DNA of 64,000 nt from Meandrina meandrites (lineage: Eukaryota; Cnidaria; Anthozoa; Scleractinia; Meandrinidae), in assembly GCA_963693305.1 (NCBI GenBank), contig OY855905.1, positions 36,905,637-36,969,636 on the forward strand, in the 5' to 3' direction. Below, piece by piece: positions 1 to 13,700 of this stretch; positions within the stretch are counted from its first letter, which is position 1; every line of letters begins with the position of its first letter. The position numbers and the translations under genes were made by a program. The notes beneath the pieces are model-generated. The model did no database searches and had not been told where the DNA came from. It was given only the letters and a program-made list of their open reading frames with translations.

Positions 1-25
1 GTTGTGTTTTTTGTTCTACCTGCAG

Positions 26-316
26 GAGGAATGCGAGTTACTGGAAAGTTCAGAAATAACACAGCACAGAAAGCTCTGTATTCAGTTAAAAAGGGCTGAA
101 CGAAAAGTGCTGCAAAATGCGTTGAAATATGCTTCTACTTCCAGAAAGGAAACTGAAGAGTCTCGTTTAGAATCGGACAGAAATCGTGACGTAGAAAATG
201 GTAAAAGAAACTCAAACGACCACGTTGAAAATGAGAGACTTACAAATACGAACGCAAGCGATGTGATGGACGAAACAGCGTCTGCTGCGAGCCAGCTTTG
301 TATCGGTGGAGAATAG
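26..316 (+). CDS. Last coding exon of an unidentified plus-strand gene
   Basis: The exon follows a good acceptor (pyrimidine-rich tract ending CTGCAG at 20-25) and is read in phase 0 from GAG at 26 to TAG at 314-316. It gives 96 residues. The first part (EECELLESSEITQHRKLCIQ and on) is charged and looks helical, possibly a coiled coil. The rest is Ser/Asn/Glu/Arg-rich and probably disordered, ending in LCIGGE. Two poly(A) signals lie about 650 bp downstream. The gene converges on the giant minus-strand gene. I do not recognise the family; upstream exons are outside the window. Confidence 0.6.
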   Translation, partial: EECELLESSEITQHRKLCIQLKRAERKVLQNALKYASTSRKETEESRLESDRNRDVENGKRNSNDHVENERLTNTNASDVMDETASAASQLCIGGE

Positions 317-990
317 AATAGCGGGGAAGCGAATGAGATTTTATTCAGATTTTATGGAATCCAGACACGTGTTGGCTCAATGCCACGACACGACAAAACG
401 TAGCACAGCCCCATTTAATTTTTGCCAAAGATCTACGCGTGACTATCCACGCCGAGCGCGCTATACGTGTCGTGTGTCGGTGTTGTTGTTATTGGCCAAC
501 TGTTTCAGAATTCCGAAGTCTAACGTTTTCAGAATTCCGAGTTCCCTGGTGTACACATAAAGTAGCTCGAGTAGAGTGATTACTGAAATATGGCATGCTT
601 TATCATTCCGTTGGTCTCTTGCATTTTTATTAACACATGCGGCTGTGAAGCTGCATGTTTATTCTATTATCCCTTGAATATGAACATTTGCAACGCAACC
701 GTGTTAGTTTGTCAGTATTTTTCGGATTACCTGGAAGGAATGTAAGGCCCTCTGTTGTTGTTATGAAAGATTTGAAGCTCAAGGAACGTTAGAAGGTGGT
801 TCGTAAACAGGAGTGTCGAAATACTGGCTAGTAATGTAAGAGGATTTTAATGGAGGTAACTTTGATTGTACAACAATCAGACAGGCCACAGTGTTTTCAT
901 ACTGAATACTTTTATATTAAGCATGAAGTGGCTGCAACAACAACAAACGGTTTATTGGTAATAAAAAGAAAATAAATGATTTTACGATCT
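317..990 (+). other. Probable 3' UTR and poly(A) signals of the plus-strand gene
   Basis: This stretch follows the stop codon and holds no convincing coding frame. AATAAA occurs at about 960-965 and 971-976, so cleavage near 990 is likely. A short open frame at 306-560 lies inside it and shows no recognisable protein features. Confidence 0.45.
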
Positions 991-2209
991 AATTGCTTAA
1001 GAATCTAGTTTTTGCCGAGTGTTCATTAGGTCAGGTAAAAGCAAATAAATGGCGGTACAGTATATAAATATTGTCCCCTCGCCCGCCCCATTTTGCTCTT
1101 TTAGCTAAGCCTGGAGGGAGAGAGACTGAAAATGATTTAAGGTGGCTTTTTTACTGTTTTGAGCTGGTAAATGGGCCTACCTTTTAACTCTCTTGCACAA
1201 TGTTCATAAACGTTCCATTTTCCTCCTATTACTGTTTGTTACAGCCTGCAACCATCATATGCGAAATTTGTATAATAAAAATGCCAATAAACAGCCAAAT
1301 GTTACGGACTGGGCACTGGTAGTTTCAATGGTGTTTTTCTCGAGAACCTGCCGTACAACCCTCAATGAAACTTTTACAATTAAGGTTTAGGGGTGAATCA
1401 CGTCCACAGCCAAAATTTAAAAAATAAATCTGCAAGACAGATTTGCAGCAAAAGAGCCCGTTTAAATTTTTTTGCATGAATGTTCAATTTGGAGCCAATT
1501 TCTAATTTCTGAAATTTTCAGGTAGGGTCATGCGGGCAGATTTTGAGGAAAATGCTATTGAAACTACTATAGTGCCCAGCCCCATCACAAGCATTTTTAT
1601 TCAAATGTCGCATATGATGGTTTTTGTCTGTAACAATTGAACAGTTATTAGAGAAAGAACATTAATTTTACATGTGAGGTAAAAGTTGGGCTCATTTTCG
1701 AGCTCAAAACTGTAGAAAGCCACTTTGAGTGTCTTGCCCAGGAACACGCAACTGAACCCGGCTATCACTCGAACTTGGGCCTCCCTATTACGTAGTGCAA
1801 AGTGCTAGACACTTCGCCACTTCGCCTCACACCCAGGGTGTCAGTAAGAACGATATTAATTTTTCGGACCGATAGACATCAAATTTTAAAATTGATAGGG
1901 GTTTCCTGGTAAGTTTGGTCAGAAGTCTGAAACGGAGCACACAGAATAGGAAATCTGGATTGTTCGCTTTCGGAAAGTTTCACCTCTTATCTTCTCTGTT
2001 GTTCGGGATTCTTCTGAGGTTAATATTGAACGTCTCGACGAGTTTAACTGGCTTTCTTCAGGACTGCTTGAGAAAATAATAGTCAATATGTCATAGATGA
2101 CGTCATCTTGTGAAGCTGATTGAATACATATTTCAGATTAGATTTTATATGGTTTTAATACGTTTCCTAAAAGGGGCTACAATTAGCTTTTATCGGTCTT
2201 AAAAAGGAT
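991..2209. other. Intergenic space between convergent genes
   Basis: I see no coding exon here. It is AT-rich. A dispersed repeat with a GTCTTGCCCAGGAACAC core lies near 1715-1835. Confidence 0.4.
1715..1835. repeat. Dispersed repeat with GTGTCTTGCCCA core (copy 1)
   Basis: The segment contains GTGTCTTGCCCAGGAACAC followed by a CTCGAACTTGGGCC motif, similar to a pol III B-box region. A related sequence sits at 36545-36665 (GTGTCTTGCCCACCAACAC, then GATTCGAACACGG). It is probably a SINE-type fragment. The class is inferred. Confidence 0.4.
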
Positions 2210-2641
2210 AGACGACTTCACGGGCTGTTTTATTTATTTATTTTGTTGGTGGTGAGGGGGGGGGGGGGAGGGCATCACAAACATATCAATTATCAACACA
2301 TCGTTTTTTCAATGCTTTTAATGGATATACAAGAGAACAGCTTACAAAGGAATGAAACGCGTTAGTATAATTAGTACATTATAATTATATATTGGCAGTT
2401 AATAAATCGATAAGCCGAGATCTTGTTCAAGCTATAAAAGGAATCGATAGCAAGTTGAACCTCTTTAAAAAGAATCGATAGCAATTTGAACCTCAGTAAG
2501 GTGCAGATTTTCGCCACAATTCTATCTTTCTCTTTCAACCTTGCATGCTGCCGCAAATGAAGTAAAACGACAATTATTAGTAAGTTAGTTAAAGTTAAAG
2601 CTGTCCTCTTTTGGTGTCCGTATTCCGTATTTGTTATCAGG
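2210..2641 (-). other. 3' UTR and poly(A) signal cluster of the giant gene
   Basis: On the minus strand the stop at 2644-2642 is followed by AT-rich non-coding sequence. Overlapping AATAAA motifs lie at 2242-2229 (plus strand TTTATTTATTTATT). A poly-G run lies just upstream in transcript order, at about 2255-2270. Confidence 0.5.
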
Positions 2642-2853
2642 TCAGAGGAAGTCGTTCACGTTCACCGTATCCCCAGTCTCTCGACTCATCTCATCGGTTA
2701 TTGATGGCGCCGGCGTTTCCTGGTCAGCGGCTGTTGGTGGTGATTCGATCACCTGCGATGCTGCTGATGTGTCTACAGGTGGACTGGGGTCGATTGAGTT
2801 GGTGAACTGGGGTTCATCGGCTTGAGGTATGGTGGTCTGTGCAGCGGGTTGGT
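2642..2853 (-). CDS. Exon 55: acidic Pro/Thr-rich C-terminal tail
   Basis: The acceptor is TTTTTAG ending at 2854, and entry is in phase 1. The G left by exon 54 joins AC to make GAC (Asp), then QPAAQTTIPQADEPQ and on, ending NVNDFL and TGA at 2644-2642. The roughly 70 residues contain about 16 Asp/Glu and many Pro, Thr and Ser, but only one Arg. The composition is opposite to the rest of the protein, so this is a separate C-terminal domain, possibly for interaction or solubility. The other two frames stop early. Confidence 0.75.
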
Positions 2854-5800
2854 CTAAAAATGCAAACGGTAGTTTTCATTCAATAGCCCTCGTAAGCTAC
2901 CGAATGCTTTTCTTTAGCGGGCAAGGTGGTTCGTTCTTTAGTAAATTACGCTAACGGACACTTCACTCAGGCCCAAAATTCTTAGCCTAGCAAAATGAAA
3001 ACAAATTGAATTCGACAATGGCCGCGGCCGGACTTGGTGAGTTAACCCGGTTGTTTCCAATTAATCAGTTAAAGTTAACCGGGTTATCAAAAATGTATCA
3101 CGCGGCCGCTTATCTGGAGAGTTAACCAACTTTTAACCAAGTTAGTGGTTCCCATGGAAATTAATAAAAAAACAATTGATTTTTTTTAACTGGGTTAGGT
3201 TATTTCTAAAGCAACTTTCTGAGCTGTTTTAACCAGGTTAGTAGACTCTTATTAGATTCAAGTATTGATTTACTTGTCAAATATGCCAATCATGCATCAC
3301 CGTGTAAGATGAAATGTTGTTCTCCATTATACCCAAACATGGCGTCTATAATCTCCCTCGCTAATAGAAATGATTGAATCATGACCGTCACTTCAGTCCA
3401 GTATGATCTAATGCGCCCGCTAAAAATATATTTAACCGAGTTAGTTATCGTAACCATACTTTAACCGAGTTTAGCTGTGTGGAAATTTTTAACCGGGTTT
3501 CTAAAAAAATAACCCAGTCAACTCTCTTAGTGCGGCCGCAGCCAATATTCACTGACCAAGGACGGACACAGAGGGCTCGTTTGAACTAATTAACGCAAAA
3601 AATAGACTGCAGTGCCCGTACCACGATAAACGAGAACCGCATTGATACTGTCGTGAGACTTATTTCAGCGGGTAACTGAAGCTGCAACTAAAACACCACT
3701 TACCTCTTAGTCTTCTGAATCTAAATCTCCTTCTACCCTTCCTGCGTATTGCCCTCCAACCCTTTCGTCCTCGCACCTTAGCCTTTCCGTACCGAAGCCG
3801 GATTCGTCGAAGGCGTCCTCGTAACACAGCGCGCAGCTTGTTACAGCAGTTTCTCACGCGTCGCCACATTCGTCCGTAACGTATCTGCAAGGTTCCTCCT
3901 CTGGCGGGTAAATATCTCCAGCGTCTTCCGATGCGGATTCCAAATCGACGTCCTCGCAGCGTGACTCTTACTCTTCGGTTCCGATACTTTATGGTCCATC
4001 TGCCGCGCCATCTCTTGACGTACCTCCACTTGCCTGCATACCTGAGCCGCATCTTCGCGTAGTTCTTTCTTCGTCTAAAACCTTTCCACTTCTTATTGAG
4101 CCAGACCTTTGGTCGTCCTCTTCGGAAGCGGATTAGTCGTCCTCTTCGCTTATAGTGCACCATCAAGCGTCCTTTGCGAGGGTAGATCCAGCGTAGTTTA
4201 CCGCGGACGAACATCTTCAGACGACGAACAATACGTTTAACTGGCCTCCAACGCCGCCTGCCGTAGCGTATATATACTCCTCTGCTTCGGATTCTGTGGA
4301 TTGACAGGAAAGAGCTTTAAGGAGTAGTTGAGCAGTAGGTTCCAGTCTTCCCAGTTTCCAACCCTGCACAGAATTGCCTTACATTCTGCACATTTAGCGG
4401 TACGTCAAGATAAAAGCACCTAGCTGATGATCGCTCTATTCTTATCACAATTCTACTTAAATATATGTATTGCCATTATCGGACAATCTTACTTAAATAT
4501 ATAACGATAATTTTAAGGGAAATTTTGATTACGGGGGTTTGCAATCGGTCTTTTTCCCAGGGTAAGAAATGGTAGACCAAGTTAAAACTTTAAAAAGTTT
4601 ACTAGTCATTTAATTTTTATAACAACAGTGTTAGATTCGCTTACCTAAGGCCATAGTACTTGGTACCAACACGGAACCTTAGTCGCCCAGCCTTTCTGCG
4701 GACTATTCTGAATCTTCTACCATATTTGAAAATTATTCTGCCATTTCGCTGACCGTATCGGCGTCGACGTCTTCGTCTCCTGCGCCTGAACCTTCGCCAG
4801 TACCGTCTTAGCCGCTTTTGTCTTCTTCTTCTCCTTGCACGGCGACCACGGCGTGTCGAAGGACGTCTCCATCCTTTCTTGTAAAAGAATCTTAATTTCC
4901 CGTAGATGAATCGGATAGGTCTGGTCTTTCGGCCGTAAAGGACGCGAAGGGTTCTACCCACTCGCCTCAGGATTCTGTACCGTCCCTTCACACGGACCCT
5001 TACTCTGTTTATTGGGACCCGGTACCATCTCCTTCCGCGGCGATAACGGATTACGCCCCGATAGATTCTAGCGCGAAAAAAAAATTACAGGAATTGATTA
5101 CTTTTAAGTTTCAGATTCAACTAGAAAATTATAATGCTTGCTTCATATACTTCGGATTCTATTCCTTCCTCAATCTGGCTGGTAATACTTTCTGATTTCA
5201 TTGCCAGTTTGGTACAGTTTGCTGTTAATCTGGGAAAGAGCATACGCTCTTTTGACCTAAAACTAAAATAAAAGTGGTCGTAGAACCAAGACAGAACAAG
5301 AGGATATATTTAAGATTGTAATACAGCTCACACAAATGGCTCTATGTAAGGTAGAGAATCGCATAAATCGCAGATTATGATGTAGAATTTGATCACCTTT
5401 TTACCTTGAGGACGATTACTAAATTGGAGTTCGCGTTACAGTAAGAAACGGAATGCCGTGAATTTTTACCTTAAAACGCATGGCCTCCGTCCAAAGCGGA
5501 AGAATAATTTTCCACGCCTTCTGAAGACCGATCTCCAGGGTCTTCCAACACGTATACGCATTACCACGTAACGCCTTCGCCTGGGCCTTCTTCGGCGTCG
5601 CCAAGGCCGTCTTCTGCGTCTTACACGTCTGCGCCGTCTGACACGTATCCAACGTCGTCCTTTACGCGTATAGATCCCCCTCTTCGTGACGCGGATTTTT
5701 CTGTATGTCTTTCCAACGCGAATCGTGGGCTGTCCTCGGCGAGTTAGTATCTTTCTCCATCTTCTCATCACGCGGGTGTACAGGCGGTAGTTCTTCTTCG

Positions 5801-8800
5801 GTACGTGTCGCCAAGCTCTTCTAAAATAGTAATATAACCGGCCGCGTCTGTACCTGACAGTGTGACATGAATGAAAAAAAACAGCACTCATCAGAAAGCG
5901 ACACACTTTGTAACGACCCTGTGAATACAGTGTAATGTACTTTATTTTTGCTGAAAGCTACTTTTTTCATAGATATGGTCTTGAATAAAAGGGGAAATGG
6001 TAATTCAGCACATTATTTTGAAATTTATACTATAATTAAAGTTCTCCAAGGGTGTTTCAATGCGCTGAGTTTGCTTTTTGTAATATTCACTGAGTTCGGC
6101 ACGGCAGAAGCACGACGTCTGAACTGGGCCTAATGGTCGTGCAGAAAAATTAATTTTATCTTCACTGTTACCTGATTCTTCTTCGCCGTCCTCCAAGGCG
6201 GAATGTTAATCGTCCCTTCCATCTGAAGATTTTCCTTGTCTTTTTGTGGTAGTAGATCTTAAACGGGCTCTTGCGACGCCTGTATCGTCGTAAACGTCTG
6301 ATTCTGCGCCTGTTTCGTCGTTGATAACGCCGAATACGTCTTATCTTTCGCCTGTAGCGTCGGTATTTACGTCTGCGTACGCGGCGACCTCTTCGTCCCT
6401 TGCGGCGTCTGTACACGATTCGTCTCCACCTCTTTCCAACACGATACGAGGGCCGTCCGCGCCTGAAACTGATCTGTCGATATTTTCGTCCTATGCGGAC
6501 ACAGGGCCTGCCTCTATATCGTCTTATGGAACGCCATCGCCTTCTGATGAGGAACTGTGGTCGACGCTTGAAGTTGATCCAGCGTCTTCCTATACGTGCT
6601 ACGATCTTTCCTGTTCGGTATCGATATCTAAAGCACACAGGGAGACACAATATGTTAACATTTGTATACTCAATGAAAAGCAAAGGTTGTAAGGTGCCAT
6701 TTGAAATTATTTGCATTTAGGGTGATTACACTGTTTTTCTATCTCGCTCCGCCTCGCCTCGTGAACTCTTCGTCAGTGCCCAAAAATCTCTCGTGTTTCT
6801 CGAAAAGAAGTTATATTATATATGTTGAAACATAAATTTATTCGTCAAATAAGGCTTAACCAAACAGGAGAGCCGAAGTTTCAAATAAAGAACCGTCGAA
6901 AAAAAGGGATCTTAATTCAACTGTCATTTTATGCACTTAATTTCAATTTGTTTTGTTTCTTGCAATCCAAATGTTTTTCTTTTAAGTGATTAGTTATACA
7001 GTCTCTGGCGATGTAACAGAAAAATTGACCTTACCTGACATTTCTTAATCGACGTTTGAAACGCATCACAAGCCGCCTTCCTCTCCTGTAAATCTTTCTG
7101 AATCGTCTCCTGAACCTCACACGCATCACACATCCTCGTCTACCACGCCTTCCGCGTCGTCTTCTTCGACGCCGTCGTCTTGTTCTCCTCTTTCGTCGGC
7201 GCGACCTTCTTCGTCTTCGCCTACGTCTTCTTCTTCTTATGGTTCTTCGTGTCCTTGGTCTTGTATTACGGCCTTTGTAACTTATACGCACTCTGCCGCC
7301 TATAAATTTCAGCGGTCGCAGTCCATTTCTGAATCGGATGCGAGGTTTGCCGCGGTAATATCGCAGTAATCGCCAGCGTCGACCAAAGCGGAATTTAATC
7401 GGCCTTCTAGGCAACCATCGGAACCTTCTTCCATATCGGATTCCAATCCTGCCATTGCGGTACCTAATAGGTAAATACATTGTGCGTCAGTGCAAGAGGT
7501 ATTTGACAAATGGAGGGTGATCGGCTCTTCGGACTAAAATTTCTCGTGCCTGGACCCTCAACTTTGCAAGGTGCATGACTTTGCGACACAAATCAGTGTT
7601 ACATGTAACGTTAAATTATATGGAAGGTATCAAAGCCTTTCTTTTGCTAAAAGACCATATATTGATGGTGGAAACGACTTTGTAAGGTCAATGAGGCTTA
7701 TTGGCCTGCTGCAATTTTCAAACAACTAAGCCAACACTCAAAACGCAAAAACAGCGCTTAAATTGCATTTAACGGAATTTAACGCTTTGCGGAATCTTTT
7801 CAAAACCGATAAGTTATTAGACTGATGATTGCACTCATTATTCAGTTCAATTCAACAAACTCCTTTCCCAGTGTTTTTTTTTTTAAAGACAAAATTACTT
7901 CGCAAAGAATTTTTTTGTTTCAGATATTCTTGAAACTTCGTCTCGATTTTTTTGATTTACAAAGTCGCGCGTCAAAACAACAACAACAAAAATATATAAA
8001 TCGTTTTCTTACGTTACTCTTCTCCATTTACGTTTGATTCGACATCTCAGGTATCGTCCTCGGCGATAAACTCGGATCCATCTTCGGTAATATTTAAAAA
8101 GAAGAACATTGCGTTGTCTTATTCGTCGTCTGCGCCGTCGGTATCTACGTCGTCGCCGTCTGACGCGTCGCCTTCGTCGTTTTCTTCTTCTCCGTCTCAA
8201 TATTCTTCTTCGACTCGGTCGTTGCGGCTTTTTCCTCAATGCTATCCAGCGCCTACCGTACAGTATCCTGAGTCGTCCTCCTGTTAACCTGAATGGTCTG
8301 TATCGACGCATGTAGCGAACCACAAGCCTTCCGCGGATTCGTCTGACAAACGTCCATCGCCTTTTGCCCAGACGGACCTTAAAACGTCGTGTGATTCGAC
8401 GTATTATGCGTCGTTTACCTTTGTATGTTACTCGGAAGTATCGTCCTCTACGATATCTGGTTGAAATTCAATAAAATATTGAATAAGAATCGTAAAGTCA
8501 ACATCCTGATGCCCGACGTTGAAAAACAGAACACACCGACATTTAAACAAACAACGCTCATTCTAGCACCTGGCAATCCGTAAAAAATACTATGTCTAGC
8601 TAATTAGTTTGTTTACCCAGACGCACGTAACGCAAGTATAACAATGGCTTTGAGGAAACAAACGTAGCTACTAAAGACATGATGAAAGTTATGTATGAAC
8701 TCTTTTCCTTTTAACTACTTTCATCGAGTTTTAAGAGGAGATTTCCTTTGTCTTAGCATTCTACTTACGTGAACTTAATCCATCGATTACGGTAACGCAT

Positions 8801-10659
8801 CCTGAATCCACCACGCCATCTCACAATCGGTCTCCAACTTCTGCGGTACCTGAAAAGAAGCACAGTGCGTCTTCGTCGGCGTACGTAGCGCCGTCTACGT
8901 CTTCGTCGACGTCGCTGCAATCGTCGACGCCAACGTTGTCGTCTTCTTCGCCCTCTCCTACGTCCATAACGTCCTCGTCGTCTTCTTCTTCTTGGTCGCC
9001 TTCTTGGTTTTGGTCTTGGTCTTCGTTTTGGCTTTGGTTTGACCGTTTCGAAATGACTTGGAACAAGCATCTGGACTCGACCTCGACGGATAGTAATCTT
9101 CATCGTTTTACGTCCAACCCGAACCACTAACATTCGCCTCTTTGCTGTCACCCACCTCCAGCGGCGATGGTAAAGTATTTGCACTCTACCTTTAATCCTG
9201 GGCATCCTGTACCATCTTCTTCCTCTACGGATGCTAAGAACACCACGGCGGCACCTATATAGTAATTATACATTGAAACGACAAATGAGTGGGTCAGTGG
9301 AGAGGAAGGTTCCGCTTTGAGGTCTACTCAGTACCCTTTTATATAGCATTTAAGAAACAAAGAGGTAACCGTTTCAAAGAACTTCCAATAGCCCTTTCCA
9401 TATCTGCAGCTTAGGCACTACATCTATTTTCTACACCCTTTTTCTTTAAATACTTTGATTCTTTAGCCGTTAGATGCGAATTCAGGTTAAGATACTTTAC
9501 ATGGGCCTTTAAAAATCCTAAATTAAATGTATAAACCCTACCTTTTTCTATACTAAACTCATAAAAGACTGTACATCTTTCGAGCGGAGTCTCTCCGTAT
9601 ACTTCATTGTAGGGAGTATTGAAAACCTTGTTAATCCGAAAATCGAACGCACTCGCACAAAACATGACTTTTTTATAGACCGTTTTGTTTTCATTCACTA
9701 TTTTTGTTAGTTTCTATAATTTCTTGAATATCTTCAATTGACATCGCTGAATCAGCATTTTAAAAATTCAAGTGTAACTTACGAAATTTACTAACAACCT
9801 GAAGAAAGTCATTCTCTAACTGAGTCAAGAAGTAAATTTTTTGTACGAAACAGGTTTTAACGGTGTTTAATTAAGTAAACGATTTTTTAGTTTTGGTGTG
9901 GACGGAGCTTAAACGATTGACATTTCCAGCAAGATCAATGCCGAAAATCTTGAACGTGACAGTCCGTCAAAATTTGGCTGGAACAGTAAAACAATGTGTT
10001 ATTTAAATATATACCTTATTATACCATATCGGAATCTCAGGTAACGTCCAACTCGATAAGCTTTCATCCATCGCCTTCTGTACCGGAGTCGAAGTACACT
10101 AATGCGTTTTCGTCTCCCTCGTATTCTTCGTCTCCTTCCATACAATCGTTTGCGCCTTAATCTTCTTCGTCTAAACCTTCGCATTCGTCTTCGCCTCCTG
10201 GCCTTTCTTCTTGCAACTCTGCGTCTTCGTTGCTGTCGCCTCCTCCGTCGCCGGGTTCGTCGGATTCTCCTTCGTCGCCTTCGAATTCGTCGCCGTTTTC
10301 TCCTTCTTCGTCTTCGTATCCTCTTGCGCCGTGAGACTCTGCGACGCCTTCGTCTCACGCGATACCAGCGTCTTCCCCGTCTTATTCTGATGATTCCCTT
10401 TTTAAAGCTAAGTACCTTCGTTCTCCTACCATATCGCAGGCCAATTTTTCGTCTGCCAACGACGACTCTTCGCCATCCACCTCTGTACCTCGCTTGAAGG
10501 CGTTTATTGGGGCGTCCTAGTCGAATCCATCTTCTCTTGCGGAATATACTCACTTTTCCAAAGCCACATCTTAAAATTAACAACAACAAAAGTTTCTTTG
10601 GGGAAGTAACTAGAAAATTGTCTGAACATTCTGAATCAAGAAATGCAAAGTATCATCTA

Positions 10660-10714
<55 letters not shown>

Positions 10715-13700
10715 CGATGATGAGCTTATTTAGCGCCAATATCAATATTGGATATTTTCATAAGCGCTAAAAAAATCCAAATTAAAAATAAAAATATAGA
10801 GAATGTTGAAACTATAAAAACTGCAACCTCGTTCCCAAGGCTTTTCCAGAAGGGAAAAGCCCTGGGAACGACAGAACCTGCTAAAAATGAGCAAACAATT
10901 AAATTGAATTTACTGAATGCCTATAAAGACGAATAAAAGTGTTTGGTAATGCACGCTTAAAGAATTACATTAACTTCTTTCTTTGCGTCATAGAACTATC
11001 ATACATATACGGAGCATATCGAACATATCGAGAGTAAATTGTAAGCTCGGTGAATATATGAGAAAGACGAAATGTTCATTTTGTCACGGGCGTGAGACAA
11101 AGAAAGAGTCTGTGTCCCCGGCGGGAATCGAACCCATGGTCTCGTAGGTCAGTGTTTAGAGCGCCTAGCTGGTATCTGGGAGACCGCGGGCTCGGTTCCC
11201 GTCGGGGACTCAGATTTTCTCTTTGTCCCGCGCTCGTGACAAATGAACATTTCACCTTTATCATACCGAGATTATTTCCTCTTCTTTTTAAGCGACAGGT
11301 AATTCGTGTTCTTTATTGTTATTTGGGTAATCGAATACTGCGACTGCTGAAAAATGGAAGCAAGTAGAATTAAAGGTAAAAGTGTTTCCATTTTTAGTGA
11401 CTCTGTACAATGGAGAAATACTGCTACTACCCTAGGTAGAATGATAAACGATGTAGTCAACAGAGATCGCCCTATTCACTGTTTCCGAACTAGGGGGTGG
11501 GAGTCGGGGGCGGAAGCAGCTTTGCCTTCTGGGGACCTGAGCTGGTCTACATAGCGGTGCCTGCTGGATTCGGAGCACCGGAGAATGCGCAAAGGCACGG
11601 AAACGTTTGCTAAGGTAAACATTTCCTGCGCTAGCAGCGACCTTCCTTTAAAAACTGTGCAAAAGACAAGTGTCTGTAGTTGGCAAGCGCATGTAGCTCT
11701 TTGTTAAAAAGAAAAAAATAACTCAACTCGACAATAGATTGTCTTTTGGTAATAATACCCATTTATTGACTATTTTTCGAATTGTTTACCAATTTAATTC
11801 CCGAAAACAACTTTGCCCAAACTTTTTCTAGACTTTTCGAACTTTTGAATTAGAATTCAGAAACTTTGGCTTAATGTGTCAAGTGGTGGTATAAGAAAAG
11901 AATTAAAGGATAGCTGAAAACTGTGTGCAAGTCCACTGCAAAGTCGAAAAATAATTCGACGAGCAGATTCCGTCACAGCGTTGGTTGTCACAGCGTTGGT
12001 TGCCGCTATTGTTTGGAAGCTTCCAAACAATAGCGGCAACCATAACACGTCATAAAAATCCAAAATGGCAGCGCGCTGGAAATTTAAAAGCCATAAGCTT
12101 TTCCATATATTGTTATTATTAAATGTTATTTCTCCCTTGACCTGTAAAATTTGGAATTTTGGCATCATTTCAAACAATTCAACGCCGACTTGTGGTAAGA
12201 GTGGAGGTTTCGTTTAAGGAATGTAATAGAAAATTTTCGTTAGGCCTTCAACGTTAGCGCACCAAGTTATATAGCAATTATGGCACTCTTAGCAACAGCT
12301 TAATTGGTAGAATTTCTTTACTGTATCCAGGCACCGCTATGAGGACAAAGGAACATCCCGACTTGCTTCCCCTCCCTGCCCTGGTCGGAACAGACAATAG
12401 AAAACCACTGTCAGGCCTTATTATTAAACTTACCTTATTATTCGAGGTTTTCGTCTAAATCGGAAGACCAATTTGTTGCGTCTTCTGATAACACGCCTCC
12501 ACTTTCTGAAGTAATAGATTCGTAATACACTTCGTCGCCGTCGCTTTCGGATCCTTCGTCTCCGGCGTCTTCTTCTTCTCCTTCGTCTCTTTCTTCTCCT
12601 AGTTCGTCGTCTTCTCCTCCTGTTTCTTCTTCTCGCTCGACGTAACTTTCGTCTTCGTGTTCTTCGCCTTAACCTTGACCGTTTCCTTCTCCTTCTCAGC
12701 CGTCTGAGGCGTTTGAGGCGTTTGAGGCGTCTCAAGCGTTTCAGTCGTCTCAACCGTCGCCGTCGTCTCAACCAAAACCGTCTTCCTCTTCTTGTCTTCC
12801 TTACGTATTTCCTCCTCCGTCGCAATCTTATTCTTCTCCTTCTAGACCGCAATTTGAAGAGTCCTCGGCGGATCGACACTCGCCTGTTACGCCGCCCTAT
12901 GCGTACCTGCAATCTACGACGTTTGTATACAACTCGTCTCCACTGCTTACCATAGCGCACACTCAAACGGATTTTACGTCGAAGATTAAACCATCTTCGC
13001 TTGTATCCCACACTCCAACGGCCGCGACGACATCTGCACGCGAACGAAAAAGAAGCATACTGTTAGACGTTTAACTAACTAAGAAGTAACGCAGTCTAGT
13101 TCCTCTTAACACTTGAAAGAGGGTCTCAATGGTGTTGACCACCAGCCGTCAAACGGCCTAAAATTTAACCGACAACCGTCAAAAAGGGTAATTTTTACCG
13201 TCAGCCGTCAAAAACGTAGTTATTATTAAACTTGTTATTATTATCAAGGTCTTTCAAATCTCATGATTTCAGTTGCTCATCTTGGACTTTGAATCTCAGA
13301 GAATCGTTTAACTGGTGAACCAGTTTTCACGCTTTCAAATATACTCACCTTATGGTCCTTCCATCTGAAAATATTTTCCGGTTCAAAATATAAATATTTT
13401 ACTAATGATTTACTGAATTGCTAAAAATATAATTTTTAAATTAAGGCCTGAAAAAAGTTCACTTGATTTCATTACTGGACTTGAAAGGCTAAAGCAACCT
13501 CCAGAGCACAAAATTTGATATATCTGTATATAACTGATTGAAGAAACGTTGACCCCGTGAAAAGCATAAACCATGAACGATATGACCCAATGGGATTCTG
13601 GGTAGACAGCATTGGTTAGCTAAGTAACATTCATTTTCTTAATAATTAAGAAATTTTCTTTCTTTGAGAGCCTTTTAAGCGCGATTTATGCAGCCTTTCG

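Noticed and set aside
306..560. 84-codon plus-strand frame after the first stop
   Set aside because: Lies in the probable 3' UTR of the plus-strand gene, shows no family features and has no splice support.
9411..9698. 95-codon minus-strand frame between exons 47 and 48
   Set aside because: Composition differs from the gene, there is no splice-consistent border, and nothing recognisable is encoded.
11076..11264. tRNA gene candidates
   Set aside because: GGGAATCGAACCC-like motifs are present in both orientations, but no complete acceptor stem or anticodon arm can be drawn. It is a snapback repeat.
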